From JBEPTX01 sp041691795 (GTDB lineage Bacteria > Patescibacteriota > Saccharimonadia > Saccharimonadales > Saccharimonadaceae), in contig JBEPTX010000002.1 in the NCBI GenBank assembly GCA_041691795.1, forward strand, positions 1 to 64,000: 64,000 bases of DNA, given 5' to 3'. Shown here piece by piece: positions 7,913-16,633 of the stretch. Under the pieces are notes generated by a model that had not been told where the DNA came from, ran no database searches, and saw only the letters and a program-made list of their open reading frames with translations. The first letter of the stretch is position 1. Each line of letters starts with the position of its first letter. The position numbers and the translations under genes are program-made.

Positions 7913-8790
7913 CCGTTGAGGAACGCTTCGGCATTCATCGTTTTACCACTTGGTCCGATGATCTGATCAATCGACAAATACTCACCGTCTTGGCATGCAA
8001 TATCGAGCGGTGTTTTTTGTTCTCTTGAAACATGGGCTTTGGTGATAATGATTGATTGATTCAGGATCGTAACTTTGGTTTTTGGAAATCCAAGAAATGC
8101 GCGGATTCGGCGTTCAGCCTCGACGGCTGTAAGTTTTGATGGATCGAGTAGTCCATCTGATTTATCGAGTAGTTTACAATAAGTGGCGCGTGATTCATCT
8201 TGTGGCGCGGCTGTGAGTGAGCCATCAAGGATTCGAGGCAGTGCATCAAATAATAACTCTGCGCCTTTTGCAGCAAGGATTTCGTATAAATCAAACTTTG
8301 TTTCCCGACCTGTTAGTTCAACTGATTGTTGTACATACACAGGGCCGCTATCCATACCACTCGTGAGCTGCATGATCGAAACACCTGTTTGACTATCGCC
8401 ATTCATAATTGGTGATTCGATAGGGGTAGGGCCGCGATAATTTGGCAGTAACGACGGGTGAATATTTACAATTCCTTTTGGAAAAATATCGATGATTGAT
8501 TGGGGAATAATTCTTCCGTAGGCTTCGAGGACAGCAACTTCGGCATTCATAGCAATTAGTTCATCTTTGATATCTGTTGGACGATTAGGTAACAGAACTG
8601 GGATATCATGTTGCTTTGCAATCTCGGCAACTTCGAGGGCACGGTCGTTGCGAGAATGTGAATCCGAGTGATGTGATACGACGGCACAGATTTCATAGCC
8701 ACGCTCGATGAGTCCTTTTAAGAGAGGCGCATCGGTGGATTTAAGGCCGCTAACCAAGCGTTCATTACCAAAGAAAATAATTTTAGTCAT
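7897..8790 (-). CDS. fmt: Methionyl-tRNA formyltransferase
   Basis: A 297-residue enzyme that formylates initiator Met-tRNA using 10-formyl-THF. The formyltransferase core has the motif PKGIVNIHPSLLPNYRGPTP, containing the catalytic N-x-H region, and the SLLPxxRG loop. A C-terminal OB-like domain (about 200-297) follows. The start MTKIIFFGNE at 8790 is chosen because it overlaps the def stop by 8 nt; an earlier in-frame ATG would overlap more. Pairing with def, which removes the same formyl group, is a classic operon. Confidence 0.94.
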   Translation of the reverse strand: MTKIIFFGNERLVSGLKSTDAPLLKGLIERGYEICAVVSHHSDSHSRNDRALEVAEIAKQHDIPVLLPNRPTDIKDELIAMNAEVAVLEAYGRIIPQSIIDIFPKGIVNIHPSLLPNYRGPTPIESPIMNGDSQTGVSIMQLTSGMDSGPVYVQQSVELTGRETKFDLYEILAAKGAELLFDALPRILDGSLTAAPQDESRATYCKLLDKSDGLLDPSKLTAVEAERRIRAFLGFPKTKVTILNQSIIITKAHVSREQKTPLDIACQDGEYLSIDQIIGPSGKTMNAEAFLNGYAAS

Positions 8791-9358
8791 CAAATAAGTC
8801 GCTGCCAGCAATATGCTTGTCATAGTCTAACGGCTGTAGCTCACCTTTTTCGTCAAGGCTATAAAATGCCTCTTTGTCATGCTGGATGTGGTCGATAAAT
8901 ACGATGCCATTGGTATGATCAATTTCGTGCTGGAGCACACGTGCCAGAAAACCTTCTGCTTTAAAGCGAATAATTTTGCCATCGAGATCAAGTGCTTTGA
9001 CGCGGACTTTGGTATGTCTGGGTACTTTGCCGTAGATTCTGCTAACACTCAAACATCCCTCGTAATCGGCAACAATTTCACCCTCAAGTTTGACGATTTC
9101 TGGATTAATCAAAGGGGTAAAGTCACGGGCGGCCTTGTCCTCGAAGTCACTGCGAATAATTACAATTCGATCAAGATGGTCGATTTGAACAGCTGCGAGT
9201 GCAGCGCTGATTTCGTGTGGCCGGGAATCTTCCCAATCAAGTGAAGCGCTGACCATGTCATCAACTAACTGATTGATCTCGGGCGTAATGACGTGAACTT
9301 TGTGCGATTTGGTCCGCAAATGGTCGTTCGGCAGGGTGATTATGTCTTCTTTTTTCAT
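8783..9358 (-). CDS. def: Peptide deformylase
   Basis: A 191-residue metal hydrolase that removes the N-formyl group from new proteins. The three family motifs are visible: ISAALAAVQ for the GxGxAAxQ motif (with changes, as in type-III-like deformylases), EGCLS, and QHEIDH with both metal-binding His residues. The acidic C-terminal tail is longer than usual. A minus-strand -10 box TATAAT ends 7 nt upstream of the ATG, so the mRNA is probably leaderless. This promoter overlaps the end of the upstream priA gene. Confidence 0.94.
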   Translation of the reverse strand: MKKEDIITLPNDHLRTKSHKVHVITPEINQLVDDMVSASLDWEDSRPHEISAALAAVQIDHLDRIVIIRSDFEDKAARDFTPLINPEIVKLEGEIVADYEGCLSVSRIYGKVPRHTKVRVKALDLDGKIIRFKAEGFLARVLQHEIDHTNGIVFIDHIQHDKEAFYSLDEKGELQPLDYDKHIAGSDLFDD

Positions 9359-9366
9359 TTATCTCA

Positions 9367-11307
9367 TTATAACAGACTAATTGGATCAAGTTCGGACTGC
9401 CAGTGGGTCGTTGGAACATGCTCTAAAAGTTCGACCAAGTGGGAACGTTTGGGCGATTTTACGACCAGTTGCCAGCGATACGTATCGGATTGACGTTCAT
9501 AAAATGCTGGTGTTGGGCCTAGCACCTGAACATCTTCATGGGCCTTTTGTCGGAGCTGTCCTGCGACTTGTTGGGCGTTTTTGACTGCAGCCGCCTCCGT
9601 CTTGTAGATACAGGTTAATTTGAGGAGATACGCATAGGGTGGAAAGTGACTATGGCGACGTTCAGCGAGTGTAGAATGGTAGAAGTTTGTGTAATCTTGT
9701 GATAATCCATCGACAACAGCCGGATGGGTTGGTTGATAGGATTGTACGACGACAGTTGTTGGGTGATGTGACCTGCCGACCCGTCCGATAACCTGGGCGA
9801 GCAGTTGGAAAGTGCGCTCGCTGGATGAGTAGTCGGGTAGTGATAATCCAGCATCTGCTTGGATAACGCCAACTGTTCTCAGTTTTGGTAAATCCAATCC
9901 TTTGGCAATTACCTGAGTACCAACAATAATATCAATGGTGCCTTCATAAAGTTCTTTGTATCGTTTCTCGACAGACTCACCGGATTCGTTATCACCATCA
10001 AATCGGGCAATATTTTTGTCTGGAAATAGTTTTCGCAGTTCTGACTCGATCAGTTTAGTGCCAATGCCTTTGTGAATAATATCTACATGTCGACATACTG
10101 GGCAGCTGGTTGGGACTGGCATTGTTAGACCACAAACGTGGCAGCGTAAATGATGTTTATCTGCATGCAAAGTGAGTGGTACATAACAACGTGGACAGCC
10201 TGCTGACCAACCGCAATTTTCGCACAGAGTTGTCGACGCGCTACCGCGGCGGTTATGAAAGATCAATGCCTGGTCGCCAGCCGCAAAGGTTTCGTGCAAT
10301 GTCGAAATAAGTTTATCTGATAGAAAACGATGGTGTTTGAATTGTCCGCGTTTTGTCATGTCTACTAATGTCACATTTGGTTTGATTGCATCTTTTTGTG
10401 CACGTTCAGTCAGTGTAATAATCGGACGATCTGATTGTTCTGCCAGGAAATAGTCTGCAACAAGTGGCGTTGCACTTCCGAGAATGAGTTTTGCACCATG
10501 ATAGTTCACTAATATACTGGCAGCTCGAAGAGCAGAGTAGCGAGGCGATTGCTCTTGTTTGAAACTTGGTTCGTGTGCCTCATCGATAATGATGAGTCCA
10601 ATGTTACGGAGCGGCATGAAAAGCGCCGAACGTGGACCAACGACAATGCGCGGTTCGTCGCTAGTGAGTGCCTCTTGCCAGGCAAGATGTCGCTCGGCTT
10701 CAGTCTGGCGAGAATGAGTGAGAATAATATCGCTAAAGTGGTGCGAGAATTCATCAACTAATTGTGAGGTGAGGGCTATTTCAGGAACCAGGACAATTAC
10801 TGATTGACCAGCCGCAAGTGAATGCTTGGCTGCTTCTATATATATGTGTGTTTTGCCAGAACCTGTCACGCCATGCAGGAGTGCTGGGCCAGGTGACATT
10901 GCATCAATTTTTGCGATGGCGGACTTTTGATCGGGTGTGAATACAATAGTTGTTCGATCACGTAAGTTTTCTCGAGTAGTTGTAGGTTGTTCTCGCCTAG
11001 TTTTCGTCAAACCACGGGGCAAAATAGTCTGCAGTACAGTAGCAAAAGGCGTCGCATAGTAGGTACTGAGCCACCCTGCGAGATCAACTAATTGGGTTGG
11101 AAGTGGCTGGTCTTCGACGATACTTGTGATCAATTTTGTCTGGTAAGTCGGCTTATTGACAGCACGAATAACAACTCCAACGAGTTGTTTTTTGCCAACT
11201 TCAACAGCGACAATTGTCCCGATTGTAAGTTCCTTTTCTGAGGCATAGGTAAAAGCGCTACTCCCAGCTCGAATAATCTGATTTGGCGCCACCTCGTAAT
11301 AGTGCAT
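9367..11307 (-). CDS. priA: Primosomal replication restart helicase PriA
   Basis: A 646-residue superfamily-2 DNA helicase that reloads the replisome at stalled forks. Walker A is GVTGSGKT, Walker B is IIIDEAH, and the zinc region has eight Cys (CENCGWSAGCPRC, then CHVC...CPVC). The N-terminal 3'-DNA-binding domain is present but short. The start is placed at MHYYEVAP (11307), because a minus-strand TATAAT (11320-11315) ends exactly 7 nt upstream; a GTG two codons earlier is possible. The promoter is shared back-to-back with the phosphoribosyltransferase gene. Confidence 0.94.
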   Translation of the reverse strand: MHYYEVAPNQIIRAGSSAFTYASEKELTIGTIVAVEVGKKQLVGVVIRAVNKPTYQTKLITSIVEDQPLPTQLVDLAGWLSTYYATPFATVLQTILPRGLTKTRREQPTTTRENLRDRTTIVFTPDQKSAIAKIDAMSPGPALLHGVTGSGKTHIYIEAAKHSLAAGQSVIVLVPEIALTSQLVDEFSHHFSDIILTHSRQTEAERHLAWQEALTSDEPRIVVGPRSALFMPLRNIGLIIIDEAHEPSFKQEQSPRYSALRAASILVNYHGAKLILGSATPLVADYFLAEQSDRPIITLTERAQKDAIKPNVTLVDMTKRGQFKHHRFLSDKLISTLHETFAAGDQALIFHNRRGSASTTLCENCGWSAGCPRCYVPLTLHADKHHLRCHVCGLTMPVPTSCPVCRHVDIIHKGIGTKLIESELRKLFPDKNIARFDGDNESGESVEKRYKELYEGTIDIIVGTQVIAKGLDLPKLRTVGVIQADAGLSLPDYSSSERTFQLLAQVIGRVGRSHHPTTVVVQSYQPTHPAVVDGLSQDYTNFYHSTLAERRHSHFPPYAYLLKLTCIYKTEAAAVKNAQQVAGQLRQKAHEDVQVLGPTPAFYERQSDTYRWQLVVKSPKRSHLVELLEHVPTTHWQSELDPISLL

Positions 11308-11314
11308 ACTCACT

Positions 11315-11322
11315 ATTATACT
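11315..11322. promoter_or_regulatory. Overlapping divergent -10 boxes
   Basis: The 8 bases ATTATACT contain a + strand -10 box TATACT (11317-11322) for the phosphoribosyltransferase and a minus-strand TATAAT (11320-11315) for priA. The two promoters cannot be open at once, so the genes should exclude each other transcriptionally. Confidence 0.65.
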
Positions 11323-11336
11323 GGTAGACTAGAAAT

Positions 11337-11996
11337 ATGATGTATTTCGAAAGTCGGGCCCAGGCTGGAAAGCAATTAGCTGTAGGCCTGGTCGAGAAAT
11401 ATCGCTACGAAAACTGCGCGGTTGTAGCACTCAGTGATGGTGGGGTTCTGGTAGGTGAACAGATTGCGACGGCGTTGCATTGTATTTTGACAATGCTATT
11501 GATCGAAACTGTTGAAGTTCCGGGCGAAAGTACAACTTTTGGTGCTGTGTCCGAGTCGGGTACCTTTACCTTCAACGGTATGATGTCAGCCGGTGAGTTA
11601 GAGGAATACACCAATGAATTTCACGGCTACCTAGAAGACCAAAAGCGAGAAGCCTTTAGTCGTATTAATCGAATACTCGGTGAAGGCGGTATTATTAATC
11701 ACGAAATGTTGCGTGAACACACGATTATTTTAGTAGATGATGGGCTAGATAGTGGAGCGGCGATTGATGTGGCGGTTGAGTTTTTGAAGCCAATTAAAAT
11801 CAATCGGCTGGTTGTTGTTGCACCTGTTGCGAGCGTTGCTGTCGTCGATAAACTGCATATTGGTGCAGATGAGCTACACATTCTGGACGTCAAATCCAAC
11901 TACCTAGAAACAGATCATTACTACGAAAAGAATGACATTCCATCACACGAAGATACGGTGGCGAAGATCAATCAAATTGTCCTAAATTGGAAATAA
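11337..11996 (+). CDS. Phosphoribosyltransferase-family protein
   Basis: A 219-residue protein with a type I PRTase fold. The PRPP-binding loop reads IILVDDGLDSGAA (about residues 129-141), and the N-terminal part AVVALSDGGVLVGEQIA matches the pyrophosphate loop region. Long insertions around residues 60-115 resemble the predicted phosphoribosyltransferases encoded with dienelactone-hydrolase-like genes rather than hpt or upp. The nucleobase or other substrate is unknown. The + strand TATACT lies 14 nt before the ATG. Confidence 0.75.
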   Translation: MMYFESRAQAGKQLAVGLVEKYRYENCAVVALSDGGVLVGEQIATALHCILTMLLIETVEVPGESTTFGAVSESGTFTFNGMMSAGELEEYTNEFHGYLEDQKREAFSRINRILGEGGIINHEMLREHTIILVDDGLDSGAAIDVAVEFLKPIKINRLVVVAPVASVAVVDKLHIGADELHILDVKSNYLETDHYYEKNDIPSHEDTVAKINQIVLNWK

Positions 11997-12013
11997 CCCC
12001 TCTAAAATTATAC

Positions 12014-12042
12014 TTGTGGAACGTTGTAAGAAAGTGTAAGAT
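12014..12042 (+). promoter_or_regulatory. Promoter of the winged-helix gene
   Basis: TTGTGG (12014-12019), 17 nt, TAAGAT (12037-12042). The SD AAGGGAGAA precedes the ATG at 12085. Downstream recJ is probably read from the same transcript. Confidence 0.5.
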
Positions 12043-12084
12043 AGAGAGTAACAGAAGGCCTGGGAGGGCTATTTAAGGGAGAAT

Positions 12085-12390
12085 ATGTTAGACGTTTTTA
12101 TTACCTCACGGGTACGACGAAAGATTGTGGTTGTATATGCCAAGTATCCTGATTTTCGTACACACGTACGTGGATTGGCTAAATTGATCAAGGAAGATCC
12201 AGGCAACATCCAACGCGAGCTAAAACGTCTAGAGAAGGTTGGTTTCTTGACCTCCGAGAAACAGGGCAATACCAAAATCTACTCGACCAACAAACAATTT
12301 GCTATTTTCAAAGAGCTGCAAAGTATTGTGATCAAATCGCAACAACAATCTGGTCGACCGAAACGATCATCTGCTGACATACAACCATAG
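12085..12390 (+). CDS. Winged-helix DNA-binding protein
   Basis: A 101-residue protein with a winged helix-turn-helix fold. The segment THVRGLAKLIKEDPGNIQRELKRL (residues about 30-53) is the HTH and recognition helix, and FLTSEKQGNTKIYSTN (about 58-73) is the wing. It resembles small ArsR-like regulators without sensor cysteines. It sits 6 nt upstream of recJ and may regulate this operon or itself; the target is unknown. The polar C-terminal tail looks disordered. Confidence 0.75.
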   Translation: MLDVFITSRVRRKIVVVYAKYPDFRTHVRGLAKLIKEDPGNIQRELKRLEKVGFLTSEKQGNTKIYSTNKQFAIFKELQSIVIKSQQQSGRPKRSSADIQP

Positions 12391-12396
12391 TTAGTA

Positions 12397-14031
12397 ATGA
12401 TAATGGATTTATTTGAGGAATTGCTGAAAGCGCGCGGCCTGACCGGTCGGGCGCGTGACGCTTTTTTAAACCCTAGTTACGACGCCAAACACGATCCGTT
12501 TTTGCTGCCAGATATGGACAAGGCGGTTAAGCGATTGGTTAAAGCTCGCAAAAATCAAGAGAAAATTACGATTTACGGTGATTACGATATTGATGGATTG
12601 ACTGCGACGACGGTGCTGTTGGATGCATTTGATTCATTTGGGTTCGAACATGTCGATGCGTTTATTCCAAATCGTTTTGTTGAGGGGTATGGATTAACGG
12701 TCGATGCGGTTGAACGAATTGCTGCTGATGGCGCGCAGCTGATTATCACTGTAGATTGTGGCAGTCTGAGCACGAAAGAAATTGTCCGGGCTAATGAACT
12801 TGGTGTTGATGTGATCGTGACAGATCACCATAACGTATTAGATACGCAGCCACCCGCTGTAGCGGTGATCAATCCAAAACGACCAGATCATCATTATCCA
12901 TTTATTGATCTTGCTGGTGTCGGCGTAGCATTTAAGTTAGTTCAGGCGCTACAAACAAAACTTGACGGGCTACCTGAAGGGCAGGAAAAATGGCTACTTG
13001 ATTTGGTTGCACTTGGGACCGTGTGTGATGTTGTGACGCTTGTAGACGAGAATCGTGCCAATGTTTATTGGGGTTTGAAAGTCATGTCGAAATCGCATCG
13101 ACCTGGCCTAAAGGCATTAATGACAGTTGCGAGTATTGAACCAGACAAACTAAGTACACGTAGTCTTGGGTTTGGGTTGGGTCCACGAATGAACGCCGCC
13201 GGGCGACTGGAAACGGCGCAACATTCACTTGATATGCTGAGGGCAACGGATGGCATGCTGGCGCTGGAAAAGGCACAACAATTAGACGCATTGAATTTAG
13301 CGCGTCGGGCTGATCAGGCAAAGATCGTAAAAGCCGCAATTATTCAGGCGGAACTTCGCAAAGATGATCCTGTGCTCGTGGTAAGTCATCCAGATTGGAA
13401 TCATGGAATCGTTGGAATAGTGGCGGCAAAACTGCTGGAAAAATACAAAAAACCAACCTATGTACTACAAGAAATGGGTGAAGAGTCAAAGGGTTCTGCG
13501 CGAAGTTATGGTGATTTTAGCGCAGCCGATGCCATTCATGCAGCCGATGATATTGTCACAAAAGGCGGCGGGCATAAACTTGCGGCAGGTGTCACCATGC
13601 CAACGGTGAATATTGATGCATTCCGCATGCGAGTAAACGAATATTATCGATCACAAAAATTATTTGATCAGGCGAAATTATTGTTACCAAAAGCTGACGT
13701 CACCGTTGATCAATTTGCGAATGTTAGTGAAAAATTACTTACACAACTTGAACAATTAGAGCCTTTTGGGAGCGGCAATCCTGAACCCGTTTTATATGCC
13801 GAAAATCTGCTGGTCACGAATCTTCGACGCATGGGCACTGATGCCCAGCACGTTAAATTAGAACTGCAGGATAGTACCGGCAAAACAATGCAGTTCTTGG
13901 CATTTAGTGCGCCCAATCATTATTTTGTTGAACCTGGTGAACACGTTACTATTTGGTTCCAGCCGACTGTCAATGAATGGATGGGGCGGCGAAGTATCGA
14001 GGGGCGTCTGCTTCATCTCGAATCTGTTTAA
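12397..14031 (+). CDS. recJ: Single-stranded-DNA-specific exonuclease RecJ
   Basis: A 544-residue 5'-3' ssDNA exonuclease of the DHH family used in recombination and mismatch repair. Motif I is DYDIDGLTA (near residues 62-70), motif III is TDHHN and the DHHA1 end carries GGGHKLAAG. An OB-fold domain occupies the C-terminus. The length is near that of typical bacterial RecJ (about 560-580). Two in-frame ATGs (12397 and 12403) are possible starts. The gene directly follows the winged-helix gene. Confidence 0.95.
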   Translation: MIMDLFEELLKARGLTGRARDAFLNPSYDAKHDPFLLPDMDKAVKRLVKARKNQEKITIYGDYDIDGLTATTVLLDAFDSFGFEHVDAFIPNRFVEGYGLTVDAVERIAADGAQLIITVDCGSLSTKEIVRANELGVDVIVTDHHNVLDTQPPAVAVINPKRPDHHYPFIDLAGVGVAFKLVQALQTKLDGLPEGQEKWLLDLVALGTVCDVVTLVDENRANVYWGLKVMSKSHRPGLKALMTVASIEPDKLSTRSLGFGLGPRMNAAGRLETAQHSLDMLRATDGMLALEKAQQLDALNLARRADQAKIVKAAIIQAELRKDDPVLVVSHPDWNHGIVGIVAAKLLEKYKKPTYVLQEMGEESKGSARSYGDFSAADAIHAADDIVTKGGGHKLAAGVTMPTVNIDAFRMRVNEYYRSQKLFDQAKLLLPKADVTVDQFANVSEKLLTQLEQLEPFGSGNPEPVLYAENLLVTNLRRMGTDAQHVKLELQDSTGKTMQFLAFSAPNHYFVEPGEHVTIWFQPTVNEWMGRRSIEGRLLHLESV

Positions 14032-14122
14032 GCTTGCAAAACGCCAATTCCAATAGATAATTAAATCTATCGGTTGTCTGCGGAGATCTCTTCGTACCGA
14101 AGCACAAGGGAGTTGAACAGAC

Positions 14123-14536
14123 ATGAGCACTGATATTCAGTCTGCTATGCCTGAAGTGGTGAGAGAAGCCGTCAAGGGATTGTCGATGGGCATCGTCTTG
14201 ACAGCGATATCTCTTGAAAACGTGCTTGAATGTCGGATGCGTGGAGTGGATCTAGAGTTGGCTTACGTCGACTCACCGGCAACAGCCGATGTCTCTCGAG
14301 TCGATGAGGGTTATCAAATTACGGCTCTCTACCAGGAAACAACTAACATTTTCCGAGATGTTCGTGATCTGGATATCCAAAAGAATGGTGGTGGTGCTTT
14401 TGCCTTCACAGCTACGTATCATTACTACGATGAGTGGATCGGTAACTATGGTCCACGTGCCGACACCGGCGATATTCATTTTCGCTTCCATGTTACCAAT
14501 CAAGGCAAAGCTACGTTCGTTCGTAGACCGTCCTAG
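14123..14536 (+). CDS. Orphan hypothetical protein
   Basis: A 137-residue soluble protein of unknown family, with no TM segment or signal peptide. The second half is rich in aromatic residues and beta-prone (FAFTATYHYYDEWIGNYGP). The leader has an SD (AAGGGAG, 11 nt before the ATG) and a small hairpin (TAGAT/ATCTA). The gene is a self-contained unit ended by a long terminator. That terminator shares the block GCTCCTTCGGGGC with the hairpin after the orphan at 41583. Codon use (AGA, TCT, GGA) differs from its neighbours. Function not inferable. Confidence 0.6.
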   Translation: MSTDIQSAMPEVVREAVKGLSMGIVLTAISLENVLECRMRGVDLELAYVDSPATADVSRVDEGYQITALYQETTNIFRDVRDLDIQKNGGGAFAFTATYHYYDEWIGNYGPRADTGDIHFRFHVTNQGKATFVRRPS

Positions 14537-14544
14537 GCCCGTCC

Positions 14545-14608
14545 CAAAGTTGAGCCCGCGAGATGTATCTCAGCGGAAACGCTCCTTCGGGGCGGGCTTA
14601 ACTTTTTT
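14545..14608 (+). terminator. Long branched intrinsic terminator
   Basis: The outer stem pairs AAAGTTGAGCCCGC (14545-14558) with GCGGGCTTAACTTT (14592-14605, one G-U). An inner GAGAT/ATCTC hairpin and a TTTTTT run complete it. Confidence 0.85.
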
Positions 14609-14652
14609 ATGCTGTTGCTAATAGTTGTTGTCTCTGTTACAATCAATGCATT

Positions 14653-14868
14653 ATGGTACAAGTAACACGTAAAGATGAACGCGAAGCGAACGAAAACATT
14701 ATTCGTCGTTTCAACCGCAAAGTTTTGCAGAGCGGCGTACTTGCAGAAGCCAAAACGGCTATGCGATTCGCTAAACCTCTTAGCAAACCCGAGCGCCGCG
14801 TAAAAGCGATTATTCGCAAAGAACGCAAAGCTGACAAACTAGCTAAAGCCCGATTGGGTCTTCGCTAA
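14653..14868 (+). CDS. rpsU: 30S ribosomal protein bS21
   Basis: A 71-residue, highly basic protein matching bS21: the N-terminal strand (MVQVTRKDEREANENIIRRF) and helices rich in Arg/Lys. bS21 sits near the 3' end of 16S rRNA and aids mRNA binding. TACAAT (14638-14643) ends 9 nt before the ATG with TTGCTA 17 nt further upstream, so the mRNA would be leaderless or nearly so. yqeY follows after 2 nt, the common rpsU-yqeY pairing. Confidence 0.93.
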   Translation: MVQVTRKDEREANENIIRRFNRKVLQSGVLAEAKTAMRFAKPLSKPERRVKAIIRKERKADKLAKARLGLR

Positions 14869-14870
14869 CA

Positions 14871-15326
14871 GTGGTCCTAAAGGACCAAATCCAAAACGAT
14901 CTCAAAGCCGCCTTATTAGGCGGCAATCGTTTTGAGGGTGAAGTACTTCGTGGACTGAAAGCCGCAATCCTGAACGAAGAAGTTGCAAAAGGCAAGCGTG
15001 ACGAAGGTTTGGCTGACGAGGAAATCGAAAAAATCGTTGCACGCGAAGTCAAAAAACGTGCTGAAAGTGCGGCACTATACGACCAAAACGCTCGACCAGA
15101 ACTAGCTGAACAAGAGAAAAAAGAAGCTGAAGTTCTAAAAACCTATCTTCCACAGCAATTATCCGAAGACGAAATTCGTGAACTGGCAAAAACAGTTGTC
15201 AGTGAAATGGAAGTAGTTAATCCAAGTATGATGGGCCAAGTGATTGGTGCCGTCAAAGCCAAAGCGGGCAATACAGCCGATGGCGCAACAGTTGCAAAAA
15301 TCGTCAAAGAACTATTAAACTCGTAA
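14871..15326 (+). CDS. yqeY: GatB/YqeY domain protein
   Basis: A 151-residue protein of the YqeY family, which shares the tail domain of the GatB amidotransferase subunit and may bind tRNA. Family features are the helical N-terminus (LKDQIQNDLKAALLGGNRFEGEVL) and the conserved end GQVIGAVKAKAGNTADGATVAKIVKELL. It starts with GTG at 14871, 2 nt after the rpsU stop, so translation is probably coupled. Precise role unknown. Confidence 0.9.
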   Translation: MVLKDQIQNDLKAALLGGNRFEGEVLRGLKAAILNEEVAKGKRDEGLADEEIEKIVAREVKKRAESAALYDQNARPELAEQEKKEAEVLKTYLPQQLSEDEIRELAKTVVSEMEVVNPSMMGQVIGAVKAKAGNTADGATVAKIVKELLNS

Positions 15327-15341
15327 ATAAAAGGAGCTAAT

Positions 15342-15887
15342 GTGATTCTATTTTTCGGTCCAGCAGGTGCTGGCAAAAGCGTCCAAGGACAGATGCTTGC
15401 GGCACGTCATGGTTGGCGTTGGATGAGCACGGGCCAATTACTGCGTGATTCACGTGATCTAAAAACCATCGAATATTTGCAATCAGGTAAATTGCTTCCA
15501 ACAAAAATGATGAATAAATTTTTGGAAGCAGCAATCTTGCGCGCCAAAGATATTGATCACGTTATTCTTGATGGCTATCCGCGACAACTAGATCAGGCGA
15601 AGTGGCTGGTCGAAAACCAATCCACGCACGGACGAGATATTCAGCTTGTCGTTGTACTAGAAGTACCAAAAAGTGAATTGCTACGACGTCTGCACGTTCG
15701 GGGTCGAAATGATGATACACCAGAAGCAATTGATGAACGTCTAAAGATTTATCGCAACGAAATTTACCCCATTTTGAACTATTTGACCGAACAAAATATC
15801 AATATCGTTCATATTGATGGGACCGGAAAAGTTGGGCAAGTTCACGATCGTATTGTCGAAGAATTAGAAGCTCACAAATTGTCATGA
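15342..15887 (+). CDS. adk: Adenylate kinase-like nucleoside monophosphate kinase
   Basis: A 181-residue kinase with P-loop GPAGAGKS (residues 6-13), NMP-binding segment MSTGQLLRDS and the DGYPR motif. A short lid reads RGRNDDTPEAIDERL. Adenylate kinases are usually about 215 residues with a longer lid, so this is a short-lid form. It should interconvert AMP and ATP with ADP, though a related NMP substrate cannot be excluded. It starts with GTG after the SD AAAGGAG. The stop overlaps the map start (ATGA). Confidence 0.85.
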   Translation: MILFFGPAGAGKSVQGQMLAARHGWRWMSTGQLLRDSRDLKTIEYLQSGKLLPTKMMNKFLEAAILRAKDIDHVILDGYPRQLDQAKWLVENQSTHGRDIQLVVVLEVPKSELLRRLHVRGRNDDTPEAIDERLKIYRNEIYPILNYLTEQNINIVHIDGTGKVGQVHDRIVEELEAHKLS

Positions 15888-16633
15888 AAACCGACGCGCA
15901 GATTCAGGCGATGCGCGAAGGTGGCAAAATTTTGGCCACAGTTTTGGACGGCCTAAAGCAGTATGTACATGCCGGAATGAGTGAAATCGAAGTGGCTGCG
16001 TGGGTTGAAAAAGAGATTTTTCGTCTGGGTGCAACGCCAACTTACAAAGAACCAGTTCCGGATTTTCCAAATGTTATTTGTATTAGCACGAATGAAGCCA
16101 TTGTTCATGGCGTGCCGAGTGAATATGTTTTTGAAACCGGTGATGTGGTTGGATTTGATCTGGTAATTACCTACAAAGACATGAAAACTGATGCCGCATT
16201 TACGATGATTGTTGATGAAAAACCGTCTGGCGCCAAAAAACATTTGGTCAATTTTACTGAGCGCAGTTTGTACGCCGGAATCGATGCGATAAAAGGTCGT
16301 GGTACCTACACAGGTGATATTGGCGCAGCAGTTGAAAAGGTTTTGAATGAAGGTAAGCTAGGTATTATTCGTGATTTGGTTGGCCATGGGGTAGGGCTAG
16401 AAATGCATATGCCACCAGATGTTCCGAATTATGGCCGCAAAGGTACAGGAACATTACTTCAACCTGGCGATACAATTGCGATCGAACCAATGGCGACACT
16501 TGGCAGCGAGAAAATAACGAGTGATTCCGATGATGGCTGGACTATTTTTACGCGTGATGGAAGTGTAGCAGCGCACTTTGAGCATACCGTTCTGATTACC
16601 GAAGATGGTGCCGAGATTTTAACGCAACTCTAG
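15884..16633 (+). CDS. map: Type I methionine aminopeptidase
   Basis: A 249-residue metallopeptidase that removes N-terminal Met after deformylation. It has the pita-bread fold: HGVP with the catalytic His, GDVVGFDL and KTDAAFT carrying the metal aspartates, VGHGVGLEMH, and late Glu residues in IEPM and HFEHT. The adk-map order is common in bacteria near ribosomal operons. It overlaps adk by 4 nt and converges on murI, sharing 15 bp at the 3' ends. Confidence 0.95.
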   Translation: MKTDAQIQAMREGGKILATVLDGLKQYVHAGMSEIEVAAWVEKEIFRLGATPTYKEPVPDFPNVICISTNEAIVHGVPSEYVFETGDVVGFDLVITYKDMKTDAAFTMIVDEKPSGAKKHLVNFTERSLYAGIDAIKGRGTYTGDIGAAVEKVLNEGKLGIIRDLVGHGVGLEMHMPPDVPNYGRKGTGTLLQPGDTIAIEPMATLGSEKITSDSDDGWTIFTRDGSVAAHFEHTVLITEDGAEILTQL

